NCBI RefSeq assembly: GCF_022565775.1
Contig: NZ_JAIUMC010000017.1
Location: forward strand, 1-46,846
Direction of reading: 5' to 3'
Source: Natronospirillum sp.
GTDB lineage: Bacteria; Pseudomonadota; Gammaproteobacteria; Pseudomonadales; Natronospirillaceae
DNA length: 46,846 nucleotides
Within the stretch, counting starts at the first letter, position 1, and each line of letters opens with the position of its first letter. A program made the translations under genes and the position numbers. Positions 40,897 through 46,846 of the stretch are shown here, one piece after another. The notes under the pieces are model-generated. The model saw only the letters and a program-made list of their open reading frames with translations, was not told the origin of the DNA and ran no database searches.

Positions 40897-40914
40897 GTCG
40901 ATGGCCGTCATACT

Positions 40915-41535
40915 TCAGTCTGAAAGCGCGGTATTATCAGGTGGCACAGGAATTGGCTGCCGCACATCCCAGGCCTGCATACCCGCAGCCCGAATGGCCT
41001 GCAGGCCTATGTCCGTGTCTTCAAAGGCGGCACATTGTGCCGGCTCTGCGCCGATTGCCAGGGCAGCCTTGAGAAACACATCCGGCGCCGGTTTGTGAGC
41101 ACTGACATCCTCCGCCGTCATCACCACCGAAAACCAGCGGTCCGCACCAATGGTGCGCAGGGTTATCTCGGCATTGGTTCTGGATGCACCGGTCGCTACT
41201 GCCATCGGGCGACCCTGATGATGCCACCAGCGCGCTATGTCCAGAATGGGTTGCAGGGGCAGTACATGATCCAGTTTGCCCAGAATGGCCTGCTCCTTGA
41301 CCCCGGCAATGGTCTCGATAGGCAGATCCAGTTGCTGCTCGCGACACAGTATCTCCAGCGTCTGGCGCGTCGGAACGCCCCCCAGTTGCTGGAATCGCTC
41401 CGCCGTGAAGCTGAACCCGAATTCTCTAGCCGCTACCTGCCATGCCTCGAAATGGGCCGGCATGGAGTCGGCCAGGGTGCCATCCATATCGAAAATCAGC
41501 GCATCCGCCGTGTTCCAGTGCATAGGGCTGCTCAT
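40915..41535 (-). CDS. HAD-family phosphatase, YqaB/beta-phosphoglucomutase-like
   Basis: Haloacid dehalogenase-type hydrolase of 206 residues. Motif I is IFDMDGTLADSMPAH (nucleophile and acid Asp), motif II AVATGAS, motif III Lys in SAHKPAPDVF and motif IV FEDTDIGLQA. The cap begins FGFSF...QLGGVPT as in YqaB, which dephosphorylates fructose 1-phosphate and similar sugars (family knowledge). Its ATG overlaps the gspD stop (ATGA), an unexpected partner for a secretion gene. Confidence 0.9.
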   Translation of the reverse strand: MSSPMHWNTADALIFDMDGTLADSMPAHFEAWQVAAREFGFSFTAERFQQLGGVPTRQTLEILCREQQLDLPIETIAGVKEQAILGKLDHVLPLQPILDIARWWHHQGRPMAVATGASRTNAEITLRTIGADRWFSVVMTAEDVSAHKPAPDVFLKAALAIGAEPAQCAAFEDTDIGLQAIRAAGMQAWDVRQPIPVPPDNTALSD

Positions 41536-43421
41536 TCGTCTTCGATGGTCTGGATGCCACGATACAGCTCATCAAAGCTCGGTGGAGAGATGACCGCATC
41601 CATTTCCGGGCCTTCCGGACCAAAGCGCAGATCCCAGATACCCAAATAGCGCTCCCGGGCCTGATCAGTGGTGCGCTCACGGGCGATACTGGGCCGGATA
41701 ACCACCAGCAGGTTTACCTTTTCATGCTCTGACGAGGTGCTGCGAAAAAGTCCACCGATGATCGGCAGATCACCCAGCAAGGGTACCTTGCGTTCGGTGT
41801 CGATAACGCGGTCCTTGACCATGCCGCCCAGTATGATGGTTTCACCATTGCCGACCAGAACATTGGTATCAATTTCACGCTTTGAGGTTCTTGATTCCAG
41901 GCTGGCAGCACCAATCAACTCTTCGGTTTTCTGATTGATGGCGAGGCGGATGACGTCATTTTGCTGGATATTGGGGCGCACGGTGATTTCCGTCGCCACG
42001 TCTTCCCGGGTAATGGTGAACGGGTTGTCATCCGAGGGGTCGGCGCGCCGGAACGGCACCGTCTCCCCGACGACAAGTCGGGCCTCGGAATTATCCATGG
42101 TCATGACATAGGGCGTCGACAGAAGGTTGGTATTGGATTGAGTCTCCAGGGCCTGAATGATGGCCGCGAAAGAAACATCGCCCTCGGTGCCACCCACTCC
42201 AGCGAAAAGCCCGCCCTCACCAATTTGACTGATGGGCAGGCCGCCACTCAATATCGACTGCGCGGTGCTTTCGCGCACATTGGCGCCCAGCAGCGCCGGG
42301 GCGGTACCATCGCCCTGATGCAACAACCCAGCCTGAATACCAAACTGTTCACTCAGGCTGCCACTGACTTCGACAATAGCGGCTTCTATCAGCACCTGGG
42401 CACGCGGAATATCAAGCTGGTCGATGATGCGCTTGATTTCGGACATGTCGTCCGGCTCGGCGCGCACAATCAGAGCGTTGAGCTCTTCATCCGCAAGAAT
42501 GGACAACTCGGTGCGGCGCTGGCCTTCCCCGTTGGCACCGTTGGAGGATTCACTGCCGAGACCGCGCAGCAATTCTGCCATGCGCATGGCATCGCCATTG
42601 TCCAGAAAGATGACTTCCGTATTGCCGCGAGCGGCCTGTGACTCGACATCCAGTTCACGCACCAGCTCTTCGACAAAATCCAGCACTTCCGGACTGCCGC
42701 GGGCGATCAACCGATTGGAGCGCTCATCCGCCACCAGGCGCAAGCTGCCCTGGATGGCGTCTTCGCCGCCGCTGCGACTGGCCAGTTCATTCGGTATCAG
42801 GGCCTGCAGCAGTTCCAGCACATCGCCCACCCAAGCGCTTTCGAGCGGCAGCATGCGGATGTCGGATTCAGTAGCGACATCCAACCGGTTGAGAATCTGT
42901 TCGATGCGGGCGATATTCTCCGCGTGATCCACCATCAGAATGGCGTTGGCTGACGGGATGCCCGACATGTGGCCATAACTGGCCCCCACCGGGCGCAAAA
43001 TCGGGATCAGTTCCATGGCCGACAGGTTGTCCAGCGTAATCACCCGGGTCACAAAGTCCCGGCTGAGCGGCAGCTCGCCTTCAATCACCGGGCCGGTAAT
43101 CTGCTTGGCGTCATTGACTGGAATCACATGAACTTCGTTGCCCCGCTCGGCTACGGTAAAGCCCTGCATCTGCAGGACCGCGAGAAACACCTCATAGACT
43201 TGCTCTTCAGTGAGCTCTTCATCGGAAATGACGGTCACCTGACCCCGTACCCGCGGATCCAGCACGAAAGTCTTGCCGGTGATGTCGGCGACCTGATTGA
43301 TGAACTGCTTGAGGTCTGCTTCCTGATGATTGATACGGAATGTTTCTGCGAGTAGCGCCCCCGACAACAGACAAAGGCAGAGCGCGACCATCACTGGCCG
43401 AAGTATTGACTTGATGTCCAT
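41532..43421 (-). CDS. gspD: Type II secretion system secretin GspD
   Basis: Outer-membrane channel of the type II secretion system. The 629 residues begin with a signal peptide (about 1-25, ends GALLAE). An N0 domain follows (INHQEADLKQFINQVADITGKTF in pieces), then N1-N3 repeats (LDNLSAMELIPILRP; AWVGDVLELLQALIP; VIFLDNGDAMRMAELL) and the secretin domain with VPLLGDLPIIGGLFR. ATG 43421 was chosen because it opens the signal peptide. Upstream in-frame codons lie within gspC. It follows gspC by seven bases and overlaps the HAD gene. Slightly shorter than many GspD proteins (about 650-700). Confidence 0.95.
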   Translation of the reverse strand: MDIKSILRPVMVALCLCLLSGALLAETFRINHQEADLKQFINQVADITGKTFVLDPRVRGQVTVISDEELTEEQVYEVFLAVLQMQGFTVAERGNEVHVIPVNDAKQITGPVIEGELPLSRDFVTRVITLDNLSAMELIPILRPVGASYGHMSGIPSANAILMVDHAENIARIEQILNRLDVATESDIRMLPLESAWVGDVLELLQALIPNELASRSGGEDAIQGSLRLVADERSNRLIARGSPEVLDFVEELVRELDVESQAARGNTEVIFLDNGDAMRMAELLRGLGSESSNGANGEGQRRTELSILADEELNALIVRAEPDDMSEIKRIIDQLDIPRAQVLIEAAIVEVSGSLSEQFGIQAGLLHQGDGTAPALLGANVRESTAQSILSGGLPISQIGEGGLFAGVGGTEGDVSFAAIIQALETQSNTNLLSTPYVMTMDNSEARLVVGETVPFRRADPSDDNPFTITREDVATEITVRPNIQQNDVIRLAINQKTEELIGAASLESRTSKREIDTNVLVGNGETIILGGMVKDRVIDTERKVPLLGDLPIIGGLFRSTSSEHEKVNLLVVIRPSIARERTTDQARERYLGIWDLRFGPEGPEMDAVISPPSFDELYRGIQTIEDE

Positions 43422-43428
43422 AAGTTCC

Positions 43429-44427
43429 TCAGAAACTCGGTAAACTCTGATAGAAGCGGTAGGTTGACCCAGAGCGCTCCAGCGTAATCTTGACCTGATC
43501 CGACCCCAGCACTGAGTCCACCAGTTGCTGATCGCGATCGATATTGCCAACCGGTTGATCATTGATTTCGGTAATCCGGTCGCCCGGGCGCAGGCCATTG
43601 GCGATCAGAATGCCGGCGCGTGAGGTCACCCGATAACCGCCATCGGTAGGCTCCAGCCCATACTGGCGCATCAGACCCTGCGGGTCGGATTGAGCACGGG
43701 CCTGCAACTCGTTCATGGCCTGCCGCAGGTCTTCCTCGAGTCGCTGCTGTGCACTGCTGGCCTGCTGGCCGGAGTCTCTGCTGGCAGAGGCGCCGCCAGG
43801 GCTGCTGGTTCGGCTGTCGTTGCTGCTGCGATTTCGGTCAGGTGCCGATGAGGAACGAGCGGAAGACTGGGATTGTTGTGTCTGGCGCTGGGCGGTCTGA
43901 GGTGCCGACTCCCCATTGGCGCCGGCAGGCAGGTTCTTGTCGAAACTGAGAGTTTCCAGCTCACCCCCTCTGTTCAGCACAACCCGGTTGCCATGCACTT
44001 CGATCAACTCGGCCTGATCAAACAGGGTGTCACCCACGCGGAAGTATTCGGAGGTTCTGCCTTCGCGAGCAATCAGAGCCGACCCCTGAGCCGGGTCCTG
44101 CCGGGCAACAACACCGCGCAGTACCAATTGCAGTCGGGTCTCCGGCATTTCCACTACCTGTACGGGCTCCGGCTCGGGGTCGTCGGCATTGTCTTCAAGT
44201 CGGCCGAACCAGTAGCTGGCCGCAATCTGCTCGGCCTGTTCGCGCGCCGGAACGCCATTGTCCGACATCGGCTGTGGGCTGGCACTCCAGTCCACTCGAG
44301 CGACGACCTGTGGCTGCGGCTCCAGAAGCAACCAGATGCCACGCGCCAGCAGAGACCCCGCCCAGATCGCCAGCACGATCAGCAGCAGCCCCAGTAATCT
44401 GCCCGACAAGCGACCCAGTCCAGTCAT
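43429..44427 (-). CDS. gspC: Type II secretion system protein GspC
   Basis: Inner-membrane component that links the assembly platform to the secretin. The 332 residues contain one N-terminal helix (about 8-30), a homology-region domain (about 65-165; ASYWFGRL, LRGVVARQDPAQGSALIA, YFRVGDTL), a low-complexity Gln/Ser/Arg linker (about 175-225), and a C-terminal PDZ domain (about 245-332; GLRPGDRITEINDQPVG). ATG 44427 overlaps the gspN stop (ATGA). A GTG three codons upstream is possible. The long Ser/Gln linker is unusual in length. Confidence 0.93.
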   Translation of the reverse strand: MTGLGRLSGRLLGLLLIVLAIWAGSLLARGIWLLLEPQPQVVARVDWSASPQPMSDNGVPAREQAEQIAASYWFGRLEDNADDPEPEPVQVVEMPETRLQLVLRGVVARQDPAQGSALIAREGRTSEYFRVGDTLFDQAELIEVHGNRVVLNRGGELETLSFDKNLPAGANGESAPQTAQRQTQQSQSSARSSSAPDRNRSSNDSRTSSPGGASASRDSGQQASSAQQRLEEDLRQAMNELQARAQSDPQGLMRQYGLEPTDGGYRVTSRAGILIANGLRPGDRITEINDQPVGNIDRDQQLVDSVLGSDQVKITLERSGSTYRFYQSLPSF

Positions 44428-45173
44428 AGCAACCACTCACGTACGTTGGTCTGTCCTTCCATGATGACTTCCTGGCCTCCCGGCATTTCCACCTGCAATA
44501 CATCGCGCAGGTGCGTATAGATGCGATACATCAATTCCGAGTTACTGTCCAGCTCAGCCAGCAGTATGGGCATGTCGTTATCGACATCCCGAATCAGCGC
44601 ACGTGTCAGCCCCTCGGCATCCGTGTTGATGGCCCCCTCAATGGGCGGCAGGCTGACCGACCGGCGCTGACCGTCGATCCAGTTGAACGCGGCATGGCCG
44701 TTCTGCCAGTCCAGTCTCCCGTCGCCACTCACCTGACCATGGCCCGGACGCCACTGCAGGTCGAGGTTGTCGACCAGCAGGCGGCCCTCCAGTTCGGTAT
44801 CCACCTGGCTCAACCAGGGGTTGGCGCGTGCCATATCAGCATAACCTTCAAGCCCGGTCACCCGATAGCTGCCCGGGCGGTAATCCAGCCGGCCCTGCAG
44901 GTCCATGCCATTGCTGTTGACCGAAATCGCATAACCGACATGTGCAGAGCCCAGTGTCTTGGGATCAATTTGCCAATGCAATCGCCATTCTTCACCGGCC
45001 AGCGATATATCGCCGCTACCCTGCCAGAGGTTACCCGACAGGTTTCGCGGTTCAACCGGCAAACCCAACTGACTGCCTCCATGGTGCCACAGCAGGCGCA
45101 CGGGCACTGTCAGGACAAGCGTGACAATAAAAGCCAGCAGAAAAAAAACAAAAAGTATACGGGTTTTGGTCAT
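44424..45173 (-). CDS. gspN: Type II secretion system protein GspN
   Basis: Bitopic inner-membrane protein of 249 residues: one N-terminal helix (about 6-27), then a periplasmic beta-rich domain with the GspN pattern PVRLLWHHGG, NLSGNLWQGSG, WRLHWQIDP and LEGRLLVDNLDLQW. ATG 45173 was chosen because it puts the helix at the N-terminus. A longer frame upstream would add a poorly supported 34 residues. First gene of gspN-gspC-gspD; the cytoplasmic ATPase and pseudopilin genes are not in the window. Confidence 0.9.
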   Translation of the reverse strand: MTKTRILFVFFLLAFIVTLVLTVPVRLLWHHGGSQLGLPVEPRNLSGNLWQGSGDISLAGEEWRLHWQIDPKTLGSAHVGYAISVNSNGMDLQGRLDYRPGSYRVTGLEGYADMARANPWLSQVDTELEGRLLVDNLDLQWRPGHGQVSGDGRLDWQNGHAAFNWIDGQRRSVSLPPIEGAINTDAEGLTRALIRDVDNDMPILLAELDSNSELMYRIYTHLRDVLQVEMPGGQEVIMEGQTNVREWLL

Positions 45174-45275
45174 TATGCTCAGACACAGTCGTACAGCCAA
45201 TAGGCAAGTGTACTTGAGGCAGCGGTATGGCATCAATGACGCGGGGGTAAAGCTGAACAAATCCGATACTGACAA

Positions 45276-45300
45276 AAAAGCCCGCTCGAGGCGGGCTTTT
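45276..45300 (-). terminator. Intrinsic terminator after groEL
   Basis: GCCCGC-TCGAG-GCGGGC forms a strong stem, flanked by AAAA on one side and TTTT on the other. In the minus direction it ends in CTTTTTTG, a good U-tract. It lies about 55 bases beyond the groEL stop and separates groEL from gspN. It may work in both directions. Confidence 0.85.
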
Positions 45301-45353
45301 GTGGACAGGCAGACGACTGCGGTGCAGCTGTCCGCCTTGGGCAGGGTCGAACG

Positions 45354-46846
45354 CTACATCATACCGCCCATGCCACCCATGCCGCCCATGCCACCCATAT
45401 CAGGGGCACCGCCGGAGTCCTTGTCGTCCGGCTTGTCGGCGATCATGGCTTCGGTGGTGATCATCAGGCCAGCGACGGAAGCGGCTGCCTGCAGCGCGCT
45501 GCGCGTGACCTTGGCCGGATCGATGATACCGAACTCGTTCATGTCACCGTATTCGCCGGTGGCTGCGTTATAGCCGAAGTTGCCACTGCCGTTCTTCACT
45601 TCGTTCAGTACGACAGAGGCATCGCCACCGGCGTTGGTCACGATCTGGCGCAGCGGCGCCTCCATGGCCCGCAGCAGGATCTTGATACCCAGAGTCTGCT
45701 CTTCGTTCTCGCCTTCCAGCGCTCCCAGAGCGGACAGTGCGCGCACCAGAGCCACACCACCACCAGGCACAACACCTTCTTCAACGGCGGCACGAGTTGC
45801 GTGCAGAGCGTCGTCAACGCGCGCTTTCTTCTCTTTCATGGCCATTTCAGTCGCGGCGCCAACCTTGATCACGGCTACACCGCCAGCCAGCTTGGCCATC
45901 CGCTCCTGCAGTTTCTCTTTGTCATAGTCAGAGGTAGAGTTTTCAATCTCTGCCTTGATCTGCTCGACGCGAGCCTGGATGTCAGCCTGTTCACCAGCGC
46001 CGTTGACCAAAGTGGTGTTCTCTTTGGAAGACACAACTCGCTTGGCCGTACCCAGATGCTCCAGAGTGGCGCTTTCCAGGTCGAGACCGACTTCTTCGGA
46101 GATAACAGTACCACCAGTCAGGATAGCGATATCCTGCATCATGGCCTTGCGGCGATCACCGAAACCGGGCGCCTTGGCAGCGCTGACCTTGACGGTACCG
46201 CGCATGTTGTTGACCACCAGAGTGGCCAGCGCTTCGCCTTCGATGTCTTCCGCAATGATGAACAGCGGACGACCGGCCTTGGCTACCTGCTCCAGCACGG
46301 GAATCAGGTCACGGATAGCGGACAGTTTCTTGTCGACCAGCAGAATGAAGGGCTCTTCCTGCTCGGCGGTCATGGTTTCCTGATTGGTCACGAAGTAGGG
46401 TGACAGGTAACCACGATCGAACTGCATGCCTTCAACGACTTCCAGTTCGTCTTCAAAGCTGGTGCCTTCTTCAACGGTAATCACGCCGTCATTGCCGACC
46501 CGGTCCATCGCATCGGCGATCAGATTGCCGATGGTCTTGTCGGAGTTGGCGGAAATGGTGCCCACCTGGGCGATGGCCTTGGCGTCTGTGCAGGGCACGG
46601 AGATCTTGGCGAGTTCATCAACCATGGCCTTGGCGGCCTGATCAATACCACGCTTCAGGTCCATCGGGTTCATGCCTGCCGCAACAGACTTGAGCCCTTC
46701 ATTAACCAGAGTCTGCGCCATAACGGTCGCCGTCGTGGTGCCGTCACCGGCTTCGTCGTTGGCCTTGGAAGCAACTTCTTTGACCATTTGCGCGCCCATG
46801 TTCTCGAACTTGTCTTCCAGTTCGATTTCCTTGGCCACGCTGACGC
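45354..46846 (-). CDS. groEL: Chaperonin GroEL (5' end outside window)
   Basis: ATP-dependent 60-kDa chaperonin subunit. The frame is open to the right edge. The first visible residues, [18 protein letters not shown], align with about residue 58 of E. coli GroEL, so roughly 57 N-terminal residues are missing. The ATP-binding GDGTTTATV segment, the apical domain ([13 protein letters not shown]) and [14 protein letters not shown] are intact. It ends in the usual GGM repeat tail ([13 protein letters not shown]). groES is expected just beyond the right edge. Confidence 0.97.
   Translation of the reverse strand, partial: VSVAKEIELEDKFENMGAQMVKEVASKANDEAGDGTTTATVMAQTLVNEGLKSVAAGMNPMDLKRGIDQAAKAMVDELAKISVPCTDAKAIAQVGTISANSDKTIGNLIADAMDRVGNDGVITVEEGTSFEDELEVVEGMQFDRGYLSPYFVTNQETMTAEQEEPFILLVDKKLSAIRDLIPVLEQVAKAGRPLFIIAEDIEGEALATLVVNNMRGTVKVSAAKAPGFGDRRKAMMQDIAILTGGTVISEEVGLDLESATLEHLGTAKRVVSSKENTTLVNGAGEQADIQARVEQIKAEIENSTSDYDKEKLQERMAKLAGGVAVIKVGAATEMAMKEKKARVDDALHATRAAVEEGVVPGGGVALVRALSALGALEGENEEQTLGIKILLRAMEAPLRQIVTNAGGDASVVLNEVKNGSGNFGYNAATGEYGDMNEFGIIDPAKVTRSALQAAASVAGLMITTEAMIADKPDDKDSGGAPDMGGMGGMGGMGGMM

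Noticed and set aside
45357-45410. Tandem repeat near the end of groEL
   Set aside because: It encodes the ordinary GGM C-terminal tail of GroEL.

Overview
The window is an ordinary chromosomal segment of a gammaproteobacterium. The tsaB/adk/rsmJ neighbourhood, the adjacent ackA-pta pair, a six-gene mrp operon with a fused A/B subunit, a type II secretion gspN-gspC-gspD group and a DctB/DctD-controlled transporter together suggest the Pseudomonadales/Oceanospirillales side of the class, probably a marine or salt-tolerant organism (inference). Core genes are GC-rich. The accessory block at about 14.0-18.3 kb is visibly poorer in GC: hand counts give about 47% for 14521-14640, 42% for 15661-15720 and 67% for 10201-10260. 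No tRNA, rRNA, CRISPR array, transposase or phage gene was recognised. Both window ends cut through genes: an M48 protease on the left and groEL on the right.

Layout. 1-4.8 kb: membrane M48 protease and LemA (minus), divergent from an SGNH esterase overlapping a rhomboid protease (plus), then a 7TM diguanylate cyclase (minus). 4.9-13.1 kb: a TAXI-type TRAP transporter operon (minus: binding protein, DUF1850 protein, fused permease) facing a DctB-like histidine kinase, a DctD-like sigma-54 activator and a GlaR/CsiR-like GntR regulator (plus). A good sigma-54 promoter (GG-N10-GC) lies before the transporter operon, and a perfect 12-bp terminator-like stem follows it. 13.2-18.3 kb: a lipoprotein of unknown function, then a minus-strand run of accessory genes: PPK2, three GNAT acetyltransferases, an MDR oxidoreductase carrying an antitoxin-like N-terminal piece, and a TIGR03067-like lipocalin-type protein. 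18.4-22.2 kb: SDR, BASS-family transporter, DUF302 protein, an orphan periplasmic binding protein, and ArfB.

22.2-30.6 kb: a repeat-rich (REP-like) spacer, then mrpA(B)-C-D-E-F-G, whose end overlaps two bacterial PH-domain membrane proteins (YdbS/YdbT type). 30.6-39 kb: an M23 peptidase fused to an alpha/beta hydrolase (minus); ackA, pta and a GGDEF-EAL protein overlapping pta (plus); rsmJ (minus). 39-46.8 kb, all minus: a small unknown protein, tsaB, adk, a HAD phosphatase overlapping gspD, gspC, gspN, a strong terminator, and groEL.

The most notable points are the candidate sigma-54 circuit for the TAXI transporter, the M23-esterase fusion with an HxD in place of HxH, the antitoxin-oxidoreductase fusion, and the overlap of a c-di-GMP enzyme gene with pta. 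No single multi-gene system here could be shown to be wholly new from sequence alone.
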